From Lactobacillus melliventris (GTDB taxonomy: Bacteria > Bacillota > Bacilli > Lactobacillales > Lactobacillaceae): a stretch of 64,000 nt of DNA. Location of the stretch: the NCBI RefSeq assembly GCF_013346935.1, contig NZ_JAAEEB010000001.1, positions 276,830-340,829 of the forward strand, read 5' to 3'. The notes beneath the pieces are model-generated. The model was not told where the DNA came from and did no database searches. It was given only the letters and a program-made list of their open reading frames with translations. Positions 8,156-18,075 of this stretch are shown here, one piece after another. Each line of letters starts with the position of its first letter. Position 1 is the first letter of the stretch. A program made the position numbers and the translations under genes.

Positions 8156-8722
8156 TTATTCTTTATAATTATCTTCTTGATTTTCTTGATACTCCTCAGC
8201 TTCATCTTGTAGATCATAAAAATCAATTAATTCAAGCGGATATTCTTTTGTTTCTTGGTATTTCTTGATTAAATTATAATCAAACTTGGGTTTACCTGGA
8301 TTTTCAGGGTCATAAAGCATTAAGGCTCTATCTGTATGTAGTAGCATAAAATTCTGGTAATTGCGCAGTTGAACTGGGTTTTGATACGGTTCTTTAGATG
8401 TAGAAGCAAAAAAGTCAACTTGACTTTTTAAATTAAGATACTTTTCTTGATTGCTTTCATTCCATCTGCCGGCAAAGTCTTCATAGGGCACAATAATAGA
8501 TGTTCTTAAAGGATATTTTTCCCGCAAGGATACGGCCACTTCACTTGCCCATTGCTCTACTCCCAGATTTGCTCCAGTTATTACCCAATCTAGCTGGTTA
8601 TTCTCCAATAAATTTAACATATGTTTTTTTAAAACTAATTTTATGATTTTGATTTTGGGATCCTTATCTCCGAAGGTATTTAATTCGTAGTTACGGTACC
8701 CAGTTACCCATAGTCTTTGCAT
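8156..8722 (-). CDS. ypsA: YpsA, SLOG-superfamily protein (DUF1273)
   Basis: A 188-residue cytoplasmic protein with the SLOG nucleotide-binding signature: [13 protein letters not shown] at the N-terminus and [17 protein letters not shown] around 58-74, then [14 protein letters not shown]. In Bacillus subtilis and Staphylococcus aureus YpsA influences cell division; the ligand is not known. It lies between gpsB (downstream, 92-base gap) and the divergent recU, the same neighbourhood as in other Firmicutes. The C-terminal tail is acidic (Glu/Asp/Gln-rich). Confidence 0.9.
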   Translation of the reverse strand: MQRLWVTGYRNYELNTFGDKDPKIKIIKLVLKKHMLNLLENNQLDWVITGANLGVEQWASEVAVSLREKYPLRTSIIVPYEDFAGRWNESNQEKYLNLKSQVDFFASTSKEPYQNPVQLRNYQNFMLLHTDRALMLYDPENPGKPKFDYNLIKKYQETKEYPLELIDFYDLQDEAEEYQENQEDNYKE

Positions 8723-8743
8723 AATGAAACAAATGGCTCCTTG

Positions 8744-8772
8744 TTCAAAAACTTTTTCTTTATTGCTATAAT
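8744..8772 (+). promoter_or_regulatory. Promoter of recU-pbp1A
   Basis: TTCAAA (8744-8749) and a perfect TATAAT (8767-8772) are separated by 17 bases, 20 bases before the recU ATG. It sits in the short divergent region next to the ypsA start. Confidence 0.7.
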
Positions 8773-8791
8773 GCTAGCAGGAGTGATATTT

Positions 8792-9424
8792 ATGGTCAAA
8801 TATCCAACCGGCAGTTCTGCCGCTTTTCGCAACTTAAATGATAAGCCCCAAGCTTCACATAAAAGAAGAAAACATAAAAATATTAATTTTTCCGATCGAG
8901 GGATGAACCTTGAACAGATGATTAATGAATCTAATAAATATTATCGTACTAAAGAAATAGCCGTGGTACATAAAAAGCCTACGCCTGTTCAAATTGTTAA
9001 GGTAGACTACCCTAAAAGATCACGTGCAGTAATAAAAGAAGCATACTTTCGCCAGGAATCGACCACAGATTATAATGGTGTATATAAAGGTTACTATTTG
9101 GATTTTGAAGCTAAAGAAACCAAAAACAAAACTAATTTTCCCTTAAAAAATTTCCACGAACATCAAATAGTTCATTTAGCAGAATGCTTGAAGCAAAAAG
9201 GAATATGCTTTACAATAATAGGATTTACAAGCTTAAACCGCTATTTTGTTACTCCCGCAAGCGCAATTATCAAAGCTTGGTGGACAAAAAACAAAAGTTC
9301 ATTAACATTAAAAGAAGTCGAGGATTGGTCAATAGAGATTAAGAACGGTTTTCAACCAACACTTCCGTATTTGAAAGCTGTAGATTCTTTTATCTCGGAT
9401 AGGAAAATACACGATGACAAATAA
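8792..9424 (+). CDS. recU: Holliday junction resolvase RecU
   Basis: The start is the ATG at 8792 (210 aa, MVKYPTGSS), which has an AGGAG site and the promoter just upstream; a longer frame from a TTG at 8717 would include the promoter and is rejected. RecU cleaves Holliday junctions in recombination and chromosome segregation. The N-terminal RGMNLEQMINESNKYY block, the PD-(D/E)xK nuclease core (STTDYNGVYKGYYLDFEAKETKNK region, about 95-117) and the C-terminal LPYLKAVD are typical. The stop overlaps the pbp1A start by 11 bases, the usual recU-ponA pairing. Confidence 0.95.
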   Translation: MVKYPTGSSAAFRNLNDKPQASHKRRKHKNINFSDRGMNLEQMINESNKYYRTKEIAVVHKKPTPVQIVKVDYPKRSRAVIKEAYFRQESTTDYNGVYKGYYLDFEAKETKNKTNFPLKNFHEHQIVHLAECLKQKGICFTIIGFTSLNRYFVTPASAIIKAWWTKNKSSLTLKEVEDWSIEIKNGFQPTLPYLKAVDSFISDRKIHDDK

Positions 9425-11780
9425 AAATTTCAACTCAAATAATGGACGTGAATCACGTAAAAACTACCGCCAAAGTTTACCTAAACCATTGTGGCGCCGC
9501 ATACTTAAGTGGACGTTTTTGGTTATTTTTCTATTTCTGGTAGCCGGCGTTGGTCTATTTGCATTTTACGCTAAGGATGCTCCCAATATTAGTCGCGCTG
9601 ACCTTGAAAGTGGCGGCTCTTCAGGATTATATAATACAAATGGTAAATTTGTAATGTCTTTAGGTACCGAAAAGCGACAATACGTCAAGGACAGCAAAGA
9701 TTTGCAACTGTTAAAAGATGCTATCGTGTCGGTTGAAGATAAACGCTTTTATAAGGATAAGTTGGGAATTGATCCGATTCGAATTGTAGGATCAATGTTA
9801 ACTAATGCCAAGAGTAAAAGTATCTCTGCCGGCGGTTCTACCATCACCCAGCAATTAGTTAAGCTGACAAAATTTTCAACAGCTGCTTCCCAACGGACTT
9901 TACGCAGAAAGGCTCAAGAAGCCTGGCTGGCCATGAGGGTGCAGCGAGAATACAGTCATGATGAAATCTTGGAATTTTATATAAATAAAGTTTACATGAA
10001 TTATGGCAATACTGGAATTGGCACTGCAGCTAATTTTTATTATGGTAAAAAAATTGGGGACTTAGACTTAGCTCAAACAGCGATGCTGGCAGGAATGCCT
10101 AATAGGCCTACTGTTTATAATCCCTATACCTACCCGCAATATGCAAAATACCGCCGTGATATTGTTTTAAAGGCAATGTTGAGGAATAAAAAAATTTCGC
10201 AAGAACAATATGATGAGGCTAGCAAGGAAAGCATTAAAAAAGGCTTAAAACCGCATAATCAGCGTAAACAGTCAAATTTACGTAAAATTAATGATCCTTA
10301 TGTTAAAGAAGCAATCGCTGAGGTTAGAGCCAAGGGTTTTGATCCTTTCCGTGATAATTTAAAAATTACGATTAATATGGATCAGAAAGCTCAAAAGAAA
10401 CTATATCAATTGGCTAATAATGGGCAGGTTCCCTTTACTAACGATAAAATGCAGATTGGTGCTTCCGTAGTTGATCCTAGCAATGGTCATGTGGTAGCTA
10501 TATTGGGCGGCAGGCACCTGCCTTCTTCAGTCCAGCTAGGCTTAGATCGGGCTGTGCAAACTACTCGTTCAACTGGATCTTCAATTAAGCCTGTTTTAGA
10601 TTATGGTCCTGCCATTGAATACCTTAATTGGTCAACAGCTAAAATGCTAGATGATAGCAAATACGTCTATCCGGGGACCAACGTTCAATTATACGACTGG
10701 GACAATAAATATGACGGCATGATGACTATGCGGCATGCCTTAGAACAATCACGTAACGTTCCTGCAGTAAAAACATTAAGAGAAGTCGGCATACCTCGTG
10801 CGAGAAAGTTTGCCGGCAAAATGGACATTGATATTCCGAAGGATTCCGGCCTGTCTGTAGCTATCGGCGCGAATGCTTCCAGTTTACAAATGGCGGGAGC
10901 TTTTAGTGCTTTTGCAACGATGGGTATTTACCATAAACCGCAATTTGTTTCAAAAATTGAAACTCCTGATGGATTAACCAGAAATTATGATTCTGAGGGT
11001 ATTCGTGTTATGAGTAAAGCCACAGCTTACATAATTACGGATATGTTAAAAGGTGTTATAAAACATGGCTCTGGCAGAAATGCCCAGATTAATGGTTTGT
11101 ATCATGCCGGTAAAACTGGATCAGTTAAGTATTCAGAACAGGATTTAGCACGTTACCCAGGGTACGCAGCTACGCCAAAGGATTCCTGGTTTGTTGGTTA
11201 CACACCTCGTTATGCAATAGGTGTTTGGACCGGCTATGATAACCTTAAAGATGGGACTATTTCCGGCATCGGACAGCAGTCAGCGCAGCTTTTTTATAAA
11301 AACATGATGACCTATTTAATGAGAAATAAAGAAAATGTTGACTGGCAAAAGCCCGACTCGGTGATTAGGGCTAGAATTGCTAAAAATTCGAATCCTCCAG
11401 AGGTTTCTTCTACTGGGGAATGGCAACTGTTTGTTCGTGGACATTCTCCTGTTGGTATAGTTGATGATAGCAGCGACTATGATGAAGACGATGAAAAAAC
11501 TAATACTAATAATTCATCTTCTACCAGCAATACTCAAGAAAGAAATTCAGTTCATCACGAAAATGGTTCAACGACCCAAAACAATAAAAATGAAAAGAAA
11601 GATAAGGATTTAAAAGATAAGCCGCAAACAGGTAATACTGGTAAAGATAATTCATCTGATTCGAGTCAAAATAATGATGCAAATAATTCCAATTCTGAAA
11701 ATAATCCGCACCATGAACAGAAGCCGAATAAGCCTGGAGGCGAAAGTAATAACTCGGGCAATGACGAGAATCATCATTAA
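9414..11780 (+). CDS. pbp1A: Class A penicillin-binding protein 1A
   Basis: A 788-residue bifunctional peptidoglycan synthase anchored by one N-terminal TM helix (about 30-52) after a basic cytoplasmic tail. The GT51 glycosyltransferase domain (about 70-250) has the catalytic Glu108 in SVEDKRFY and the GGSTITQQL motif (140-148). The transpeptidase domain (about 340-650) has SSIK (Ser389 nucleophile), SRN (446-448) and KTG (567-569). The last roughly 110 residues are an Asn/Ser/Asp/Lys-rich disordered extension outside the membrane. It is translationally coupled to recU and followed by a strong terminator. Confidence 0.96.
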   Translation: MTNKNFNSNNGRESRKNYRQSLPKPLWRRILKWTFLVIFLFLVAGVGLFAFYAKDAPNISRADLESGGSSGLYNTNGKFVMSLGTEKRQYVKDSKDLQLLKDAIVSVEDKRFYKDKLGIDPIRIVGSMLTNAKSKSISAGGSTITQQLVKLTKFSTAASQRTLRRKAQEAWLAMRVQREYSHDEILEFYINKVYMNYGNTGIGTAANFYYGKKIGDLDLAQTAMLAGMPNRPTVYNPYTYPQYAKYRRDIVLKAMLRNKKISQEQYDEASKESIKKGLKPHNQRKQSNLRKINDPYVKEAIAEVRAKGFDPFRDNLKITINMDQKAQKKLYQLANNGQVPFTNDKMQIGASVVDPSNGHVVAILGGRHLPSSVQLGLDRAVQTTRSTGSSIKPVLDYGPAIEYLNWSTAKMLDDSKYVYPGTNVQLYDWDNKYDGMMTMRHALEQSRNVPAVKTLREVGIPRARKFAGKMDIDIPKDSGLSVAIGANASSLQMAGAFSAFATMGIYHKPQFVSKIETPDGLTRNYDSEGIRVMSKATAYIITDMLKGVIKHGSGRNAQINGLYHAGKTGSVKYSEQDLARYPGYAATPKDSWFVGYTPRYAIGVWTGYDNLKDGTISGIGQQSAQLFYKNMMTYLMRNKENVDWQKPDSVIRARIAKNSNPPEVSSTGEWQLFVRGHSPVGIVDDSSDYDEDDEKTNTNNSSSTSNTQERNSVHHENGSTTQNNKNEKKDKDLKDKPQTGNTGKDNSSDSSQNNDANNSNSENNPHHEQKPNKPGGESNNSGNDENHH

Positions 11781-11782
11781 TT

Positions 11783-11820
11783 AAAAGAACCGCTGAAAAA
11801 ATTTCAGCGGTTCTTTTATT
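11783..11820. terminator. Bidirectional terminator between pbp1A and the 66-aa membrane protein gene
   Basis: AAAAGAACCGCTGAAA and TTTCAGCGGTTCTTTT form a perfect 16-bp stem with a three-base loop. T-rich ends on both strands let it serve pbp1A on plus and the convergent gene on minus. Confidence 0.9.
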
Positions 11821-12019
11821 ATTTTTTCACAAATAAATAAACTATTAGTTCTATAAGGCCAATAAAAGCAAAAAAGACTATTAAAACAGCTAAGGAAATG
11901 AGTTTGACATTCATTGTATTAGCTGTACCCGTGCCATCATAGGGACGCAGCCAGAGAAATAATGCCATACCAGCAAATAAAACAACTAAAATAATGTTAG
12001 TTATGCGCCACCTACTCAT
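11819..12019 (-). CDS. Small two-TM membrane protein
   Basis: A 66-residue protein with two hydrophobic helices (about 7-23 and 40-63) joined by a short polar loop (RPYDGTGTANTMN). The C-terminus is VKK. It starts with an ATG after AGAGG-type purines, and a perfect TATAAT lies about 45 bases upstream on the minus strand. I do not recognise a family with a known role. It converges on pbp1A and shares its terminator. Confidence 0.65.
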   Translation of the reverse strand: MSRWRITNIILVVLFAGMALFLWLRPYDGTGTANTMNVKLISLAVLIVFFAFIGLIELIVYLFVKK

Positions 12020-12084
12020 GTTTTAAAACCTCTTTTAAATTAATTTGTTAAAGGAATTATACTAAATTTTTTAGTTTTTTAGTA

Positions 12085-12714
12085 CTATTTTTCTTTTAAA
12101 TAAGTATAGGGGTCATTCTTGTCCCGTGCTGTCATTGAGTAGCGACCAAATAAAATCATAGCGTGATGTGTATGAATCCATTCACTTTTAGGTAAAATTT
12201 CCTCTAATCTCTTTTCTACTTCCAGTGGCTTAGCATCTTGCGGTACTATATGAAAGCGCTTAGAAATTCGTGATACATGAGTATCGACTGCTATCGCAGG
12301 TATGCCAAACCCTTCAGCTAAAACAACGTTAGCCGTTTTCTCTCCGACTCCAGGTAAAGAAAGCAAACTTTTTTTGTCATGAGGAATTTTACTATCATAT
12401 TTTGAAACTAAAATTTCAGCAGTTGCTTTTAAGTGCTTAGCTTTAGAATGATAAAGTCCAATTTGAGAGATATGTTTTTCTATTTCCGGAATCGTTGCTG
12501 TTGCTAAGTTTTTCGGTTCAGGATAGTCTTTCATAAATTTAGGCATTACTCGATTTACCATTTTATCAGTGGTTTGAGCGCTCATTAAAACCGCGCATAA
12601 TAAATTAAATTTATTATCCCATACCAGTTCACTTTTTGCGTCAGGATACATTTTGTTGATACATTCTAGAACTTTTCTGGCTTCTTTAGCACTAAGAATT
12701 TTTTCTGTTTCCAT
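12085..12714 (-). CDS. nth: Endonuclease III homologue lacking the iron-sulfur cluster
   Basis: A 209-residue DNA glycosylase/AP lyase of the HhH-GPD family, which removes oxidised pyrimidines. The helix-hairpin-helix LPGVGEKTANVVLAEGFG (120-137) holds the catalytic Lys126, and VDTHVSRISKR holds the catalytic Asp144. In most family members the C-terminus carries four Cys that bind a [4Fe-4S] cluster (C-x6-C-x2-C-x5-C). Here the segment after HHAMILFGRYS reads MTARDKNDPYTYLKEK and contains no Cys, so the cluster is absent. The start abuts the dnaD stop, the conserved asnS-dnaD-nth order. Confidence 0.93.
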   Translation of the reverse strand: METEKILSAKEARKVLECINKMYPDAKSELVWDNKFNLLCAVLMSAQTTDKMVNRVMPKFMKDYPEPKNLATATIPEIEKHISQIGLYHSKAKHLKATAEILVSKYDSKIPHDKKSLLSLPGVGEKTANVVLAEGFGIPAIAVDTHVSRISKRFHIVPQDAKPLEVEKRLEEILPKSEWIHTHHAMILFGRYSMTARDKNDPYTYLKEK

Positions 12715-13356
12715 TTAGCGATTCCTCCTCAAAAACTTTTGGACCTCACTCACTGTTTTTAAATTATGCCTTTGCCAATTTAACAGAATGCGATCGATGT
12801 ACTTTAAACTATATGCCTGAGATAAAACAGCTTCCCGCAAAGCCAGCTTGATAACAGCAGGATCATAATGGTCAACGTTTAGCCAGGCAGCAATTTCTTC
12901 GCGTTCGATTGGGCTTAAGTAGCGGCCAAATTCAATTTCAAATTGGCGAACTAATTGATTTAGAGGACTGTTGTCAATTACAGAGGTTGAATTATCTTTG
13001 CCATTTTTATTGAGGGTACTATCAGTTTTTCCTGCTAACAATTTATCCAGTTTGTCGTACAGCTGGTTAAGGTTATATTTATTTCCAATCATGCCCTTTT
13101 GATCAGTTACCTGATCAATTACCAAAAAATTTTGTTCAATTAATTTTTGCAATAAGGATCCAATTTCTGCAACGGAAAAATTAGTGTTGGCCGCAATTTC
13201 TTCATTAGTTGGGAAAAAGTCTCCTTTTTGAGCAAACATTTCCAGTTGCAAAATGACCATCATTTCAGCGTCATCAATTTTTAGCTGGGGATAATAAGCT
13301 AGCAAACCGTTTGATAACAGAGTTACACCTAAAGCACGGTAATCATTATATTGCAT
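12715..13356 (-). CDS. dnaD: DnaD replication-initiation protein
   Basis: A 213-residue protein that remodels DNA and helps load the replicative helicase at oriC and at restart sites in Firmicutes. The N-terminal winged-helix domain covers about 10-100 (PTNEEIAANTNFSVAEIGSLLQ). A polar linker follows, then the DnaD/DnaB2 domain (about 133-205), with the characteristic YxxxIxxxW at YIDRILLNW. It lies directly upstream of nth and downstream of asnS, separated from asnS by a terminator, so dnaD probably depends on read-through or its own start within the intergenic region. Confidence 0.93.
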   Translation of the reverse strand: MQYNDYRALGVTLLSNGLLAYYPQLKIDDAEMMVILQLEMFAQKGDFFPTNEEIAANTNFSVAEIGSLLQKLIEQNFLVIDQVTDQKGMIGNKYNLNQLYDKLDKLLAGKTDSTLNKNGKDNSTSVIDNSPLNQLVRQFEIEFGRYLSPIEREEIAAWLNVDHYDPAVIKLALREAVLSQAYSLKYIDRILLNWQRHNLKTVSEVQKFLRRNR

Positions 13357-13372
13357 GATTTTTCTCCTTTAA

Positions 13373-13407
13373 AAAAGTTGAACTAAAGTAATTTTAGTTC
13401 AACTTTT
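13373..13407 (-). terminator. Hairpin between asnS and dnaD
   Basis: AAAAGTTGAACTAAA and TTTTAGTTCAACTTTT pair into a 15-bp stem with a short loop. On the minus strand it is followed by T residues and lies 23 bases after the asnS stop, so it is a good terminator or attenuator in the asnS-dnaD-nth run. Confidence 0.8.
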
Positions 13408-13429
13408 AATTATCTGATTGATTTTATTA

Positions 13430-14728
13430 TTAAGGCTCAAGTCTGTTAATCATTCTTGGGAATGGGATAGCTTCACGAACATGGTCTAAATTACAAATCC
13501 AAGCAATTACCCGTTCAAATCCCATGCCAAAGCCAGAATGAGGTACGCTACCATATTTACGCAAATCAAGGTACCAGCTATAATCATTTTCATTTAAGCC
13601 AGCTTCATGAATTTGTTTAAGTAAGGTATCGTAATCACTTTCACGTTCAGAACCACCCATTATCTCGCCATAACCTTCAGGTGCTAGAACGTCTGCACAT
13701 AGATATTCCTTAGGGTTCTCAGGATTCTTCTTCATATAAAAAGGTTTAATAGCGGTTGGATAATTTACAATGAAGAACGGACGATCAAATTGTTCAGAAA
13801 TAAAAGCTTCATCAGGTGCGCCAAAATCATCCCCCCATTTAAAGTCTCGTCCATCATCCTGCAACATTTTTACTGCATCATCATAAGACAAACGGGTATA
13901 ATTGCCCTGAGAAGCAGGCTCAAGTTTCTTAGGATCTCTTCTCAAAATTTCCAGTTCATATTGGCAATTTTGTAAAACTTGTCCAGTGACATATGACAGG
14001 AACCGTTCCTGCAAAGCAAGAGATTCAGCTTGATGCATCCAGGCCATTTCCGGCTCCATCATCCAAAACTCGGTTAAATGACGACGAGTTTTTGACTCCT
14101 CTGCTCTAAAAGTTGGGCCAAACGTAAAAATTTTTCCGAATGCTTCAGCCCCTACTTCACCATAAAGTTGACCAGATTGAGAAAGATATGCATCTCCACC
14201 GAAATATTCAGTATGGAATAATTCCGTAGTTCCTTCGGGAGCAGAATGCATAAAGATCGGAGCATCAAATTTTATAAAACCTTCATTTTCAAAGAAGTCA
14301 ACAGTTGCTTTGAAAATAACGTTTCTGATTCGCATGATCGCAAACGGGCGCTTGCTTCTTAACCACAAATGCCTGTGATCAAGAAGAAATTCAATACCGT
14401 GTTCTTTATTACCGATAGGATAGCCTTCATTATTAGTAATAAGCTTCAAATCCGAAATCTGAATTTCATAACCAAAGTGAGAACGTTCGTCTTGATGAAC
14501 AGTCCCCTTGATGTAGAAACTTGCTTCTTGATGCAGTGATTTTGCTGTCTCAAAAACTTCATCTGAAACAGCATTTTTACGAATAACGCCTTGGAAAAAT
14601 GCTGTACCATCACGTAATTGTAAGAAAACTATCTTGCCACTTGAACGTTTATCCGTCAGCCAAACGTGCATTTGCACTTCCTGGTCGACATGATTGCGAC
14701 AATCTGCTATAGAAATTAATTCTGTCAT
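13430..14728 (-). CDS. asnS: Asparaginyl-tRNA synthetase
   Basis: A 432-residue class IIb synthetase that charges tRNA-Asn. The N-terminal OB-fold anticodon-binding domain spans about 1-105 ([23 protein letters not shown] region). The catalytic core has motif 2 [19 protein letters not shown] (about 212-230) and motif 3 [13 protein letters not shown] (about 404-416). The residues and absence of a GAD insert separate it from AspRS. It has a good GGAAAG ribosome binding site. In many Firmicutes aspB sits between ypmB and asnS; here asnS follows ypmB directly with a 67-base gap. Confidence 0.96.
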   Translation of the reverse strand: MTELISIADCRNHVDQEVQMHVWLTDKRSSGKIVFLQLRDGTAFFQGVIRKNAVSDEVFETAKSLHQEASFYIKGTVHQDERSHFGYEIQISDLKLITNNEGYPIGNKEHGIEFLLDHRHLWLRSKRPFAIMRIRNVIFKATVDFFENEGFIKFDAPIFMHSAPEGTTELFHTEYFGGDAYLSQSGQLYGEVGAEAFGKIFTFGPTFRAEESKTRRHLTEFWMMEPEMAWMHQAESLALQERFLSYVTGQVLQNCQYELEILRRDPKKLEPASQGNYTRLSYDDAVKMLQDDGRDFKWGDDFGAPDEAFISEQFDRPFFIVNYPTAIKPFYMKKNPENPKEYLCADVLAPEGYGEIMGGSERESDYDTLLKQIHEAGLNENDYSWYLDLRKYGSVPHSGFGMGFERVIAWICNLDHVREAIPFPRMINRLEP

Positions 14729-14795
14729 AAACTTTTATTCCACTTTCCTTATCATAATCAAATTAATAATACCAAAGTTTGAGCAATTTAGCGAC

Positions 14796-15278
14796 TTAAC
14801 CTATTAATTTTCCATTTTTAAAATCAAAAAGTTGATAATGATATTCCCCCGCATCATTTTTAGAACTTACTTCCCAAACCGGCTTATTCTGATACCAGCC
14901 TAGATTTACCTCAGTAATTTTTGCAGTTGGCCTTTTAGCACTGTATTTGTTGCGGATAACTGCTTCATTAACACCCTTACTTGCTGGATATAAATATGCT
15001 TTTTTAGACCCAGGCAAATAAATAAAATAATAGGTCTTATGATTCTTAGTCAGACCTTTTAAAGAATAGCTGTTAATGCCACGATTCAAATGATAGGTCT
15101 TTTCGGTGTACTTGATCGGAGTCTTTTGTAGGGCAATTTTGTTAAGCTCGCGGGTTTCTGCTCTTTCAGGATTACCAGCTTTATAAAAAATTATTATAAA
15201 AGCAAAGTATAACAATACCAGTATTAAGAATACCCATGCTAAAAATTTAAATGTTTGTTTAGTATCATCTTGTATCAT
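14796..15278 (-). CDS. ypmB: YpmB-like membrane-anchored protein (DUF5590)
   Basis: A 160-residue protein with one N-terminal TM helix (about 10-30) and an extracytoplasmic domain of about 125 residues containing two PepSY-like halves, ending WEVSSKNDAGEYHYQLFDFKNG. The role of the family is not known. Its start overlaps the dinG stop by 14 bases; the dinG-ypmB-asnS order is conserved in Firmicutes, which supports the assignment. Confidence 0.85.
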   Translation of the reverse strand: MIQDDTKQTFKFLAWVFLILVLLYFAFIIIFYKAGNPERAETRELNKIALQKTPIKYTEKTYHLNRGINSYSLKGLTKNHKTYYFIYLPGSKKAYLYPASKGVNEAVIRNKYSAKRPTAKITEVNLGWYQNKPVWEVSSKNDAGEYHYQLFDFKNGKLIG

Positions 15279-18054
15279 AGTTTTCTAGCTTTTCTTGTAA
15301 ATCATTCAAAGATATTTTTTTAACTTTAACGGGAACAGCAGCCAGAAAGATAGGACCATAATCCTGAGACCAAATTCTCGAATCTAATATTAAAAATTGC
15401 CCTTTATCCTGCTCTCCCCGTATTAGCCTGCCCATTCCCTGCTTAAACCGAATAACCGCCCGAGGCATCGTGTCAGAATGAAAAACGTCAATTCCTCTGT
15501 CAACGAGCTGTCTTTGGCGCAATTTAACTTCAGGTAAATCAGGGGCTTCAAATGGCAATTTGGTTGCTATGACCAAATCTACACCACATTCGTGAAAATC
15601 AATTCCTTCCCAAAAACTATCTGCACCAAGTATCAGAGCTTTTTTAGCAATGGCGAATCTTTTAATAATACGATTATTTGACCCAGAAACACCCTGAGCC
15701 AAAATTTCAAAATCACGTAAGTTGGGCGAATTGATAATAGCACTAAATGTTTTTTTGATTTGTTCTAAATTTGTCATTAGTATTAAAACATGATTTTTAT
15801 TTGCCAAGTCATTTTCAATAATTTGTGTTAGCTTTTTTTCGTAGGAAGGATCATTGATATCTGGAAAATCAATTACAGATAAAACCTCAAGATGTTTTGC
15901 TAATTTAAATGTGCTTGTTCCAATGTATTTTTGGGGTGCTAAGTCGGTTAAACCCAAAAGTTTAATTATAAAATCAAAACCATTTTCACTAATCAAAGTT
16001 GCACTTACAAATGAAATGTGATCGAAGCGAGCGTATATTTTCTGCAACTCTGGCGTTGCGTCAAGCATCAGCCAGCTTAAATTGGCACTCAAAGGATCTT
16101 GAGGATTAGTTAAAGTCACAATGAAGCCTTCTGATTCAACATAAGCCTTTTTACGAAGCAAATCAGATAACTGATAGCTTTTTGTAATAAAATCATCCAG
16201 TTGATCAATTTGGCCTGAAGTTTCACTTAAAATTGCATCCCGGTCAATATTTGAATTGTCAGTTTCATTGTACATCTTAAATAAAATTTGATTGGTATTT
16301 TGCCTGATGTCTTCCAGCTTCCGCTGCAGCTCCGTCAGTTTGACTAAAAACTGACTATTTTTGGGAAATAAATCCCTTCCTCTAAAGCTAAGTAGCAAAT
16401 TACCATTAGCCAAAGTATTTTGGCTGACAGCCTTTTTCTTTTTAGAACAAAGTAAACGCTGCAAATGATTTATTACCTTAATTAACTCAAGGATTGCCGG
16501 ATCCAGCTTTTCCAATAAAAAATTAAACTGAACGTCATTACCGTATTGATTAAATACACTGTCATCGGCATAATAAAGCAAATTACGCAGATGGTTGAGA
16601 GCTCCCCATAATGATTCGAACTGAAACGAATCGTTTCTAGAACTGATAACATTGTCTACAAAGCGGTGAGCCTCATCAATAACAAGATACGGATTTTGTC
16701 CCCAAATAGTATCGTTATAATGATTGGCTAAATATGCGTGATTAGTCACTAAAATGTCAGCCTGCTCTTGCCTTTGTCTAGCCAAGTTCCAAAAATCAAC
16801 GCCCGCAAAAATGCTACCAACGCGAGCATCTCCAGGATGGGCAATTTGAGTAAATAAAGGTGCACGATAGTTAGTAAGCTGCAGTTCGTCTAAATCGCCG
16901 GTCTTAGTTTCGGTTAACCATACTAAAATACGCATTTGCAAAACTAAAGTCAACTTATTAGGAGTACCTTGATATAAACTCTGATAAAAGCCATCTAGAT
17001 CAAGGTAATGACTGCTGGCTTTGACTTCTTCGGCTTTTAAGTCCAACTTGGTAACGTTCAATAATTGGGGTATTTCATGATTAATAATCTGTCTTTGCAA
17101 AACTTTTGTAGGCGTAGCAATTACTAATTTTCTATTGGTATATAAATGATAGGAATAAGCAAATAAATAAGAAAAAGTCTTACCGGTACCATTAGGAGCT
17201 TCAACTAATAGTGTCCTTTGCTTTGAGGCGCTTAAAAACTGTTCAATGCGATTAATTAGGTCTACCTGCGGTTGCCGGTAATTAATTTTATTTTGAAACA
17301 GCTTCTTTTTTGCGCTATCACTTTTCGGAAAAGTAGTTGACGACTGACCTGCGGTGATTGGTACTTTTTCCTGCTTACGCAAGATTATTTGTCGTACTTG
17401 TTGGTATGCAGAAGATAAAGGACGTTTCTCTTTACGTGCATCATCAGCAATAGTTGTAAAAATCCAGGAAGTATCGCGGATTAAACCGTGTGCCAAAGAA
17501 CTTAAAGTGTTAAGGGTAGCTTGGGGTAAATTTTCAAGCCGCTCAATAATTTTTATTAGTAAAACTGCAGTGCCATATGCATCAGAGTCAGCTTTATGGG
17601 GGTTTAAATGTTTAATTTGCAATAATGCCGTTAAATCGCTCAATTTATATGATGGTTCCGTAGGAAAAGCAATTTTGGCCAGTTCCACGGTGTCAATTGC
17701 ACGATTGGTTAAGGGCTCATAACCATGTTGTACTAATTCATAATTTAAAAACGGCAAATCAAAATTGACGTTATGAGCAACGAAAACAGTATCCTTTAAA
17801 ATTTTTACAATCTTTGGTGCATAAAAAGAAAAATCTTTTGCATGAGCCACATCCTTATTGTGTATATGAGTCAGATTTTGAACCGCTATTGGAATTTCGC
17901 GGTGGGGGTTAATCATAAATGAATATGTTTTGACAACTTTCATATTTTTAATAATGGCGCAGCCAAACTGGATAATATGATTGTTATCTTCTCGCTGTGT
18001 TCCGGTAGTTTCCAGATCAACAACTGCAAATACGGTCTGCTCAAATGATTTCAT
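15265..18054 (-). CDS. dinG: DinG-family protein with DnaQ-like exonuclease and helicase-like domains
   Basis: A 929-residue protein. The N-terminal DEDD exonuclease domain (about 5-165) has VVDLETTG with Asp13/Glu15, AHNVNFDLPFL and the late Asp in ADSDAYGT. A superfamily 2 helicase core follows, with Walker A APNGTGKT (about 286-293), IDEAH (about 459-463) and VSATLI. In S. aureus the corresponding DinG is a 3'-5' exonuclease without helicase activity. I see no set of four Cys between motifs I and II, so the iron-sulfur cluster of E. coli DinG/XPD is absent, as usual in Gram-positives. It is probably transcribed with ypmB. Confidence 0.93.
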   Translation of the reverse strand: MKSFEQTVFAVVDLETTGTQREDNNHIIQFGCAIIKNMKVVKTYSFMINPHREIPIAVQNLTHIHNKDVAHAKDFSFYAPKIVKILKDTVFVAHNVNFDLPFLNYELVQHGYEPLTNRAIDTVELAKIAFPTEPSYKLSDLTALLQIKHLNPHKADSDAYGTAVLLIKIIERLENLPQATLNTLSSLAHGLIRDTSWIFTTIADDARKEKRPLSSAYQQVRQIILRKQEKVPITAGQSSTTFPKSDSAKKKLFQNKINYRQPQVDLINRIEQFLSASKQRTLLVEAPNGTGKTFSYLFAYSYHLYTNRKLVIATPTKVLQRQIINHEIPQLLNVTKLDLKAEEVKASSHYLDLDGFYQSLYQGTPNKLTLVLQMRILVWLTETKTGDLDELQLTNYRAPLFTQIAHPGDARVGSIFAGVDFWNLARQRQEQADILVTNHAYLANHYNDTIWGQNPYLVIDEAHRFVDNVISSRNDSFQFESLWGALNHLRNLLYYADDSVFNQYGNDVQFNFLLEKLDPAILELIKVINHLQRLLCSKKKKAVSQNTLANGNLLLSFRGRDLFPKNSQFLVKLTELQRKLEDIRQNTNQILFKMYNETDNSNIDRDAILSETSGQIDQLDDFITKSYQLSDLLRKKAYVESEGFIVTLTNPQDPLSANLSWLMLDATPELQKIYARFDHISFVSATLISENGFDFIIKLLGLTDLAPQKYIGTSTFKLAKHLEVLSVIDFPDINDPSYEKKLTQIIENDLANKNHVLILMTNLEQIKKTFSAIINSPNLRDFEILAQGVSGSNNRIIKRFAIAKKALILGADSFWEGIDFHECGVDLVIATKLPFEAPDLPEVKLRQRQLVDRGIDVFHSDTMPRAVIRFKQGMGRLIRGEQDKGQFLILDSRIWSQDYGPIFLAAVPVKVKKISLNDLQEKLENYDTR

Positions 18055-18075
18055 TCTGCATTACCCCTCCTTTCT

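Noticed and set aside
8717..8791. N-terminal extension of RecU from a TTG
   Set aside because: It would include the promoter -10 and -35 and overlap the ypsA start; the ATG at 8792 has a good ribosome binding site and the family N-terminus.
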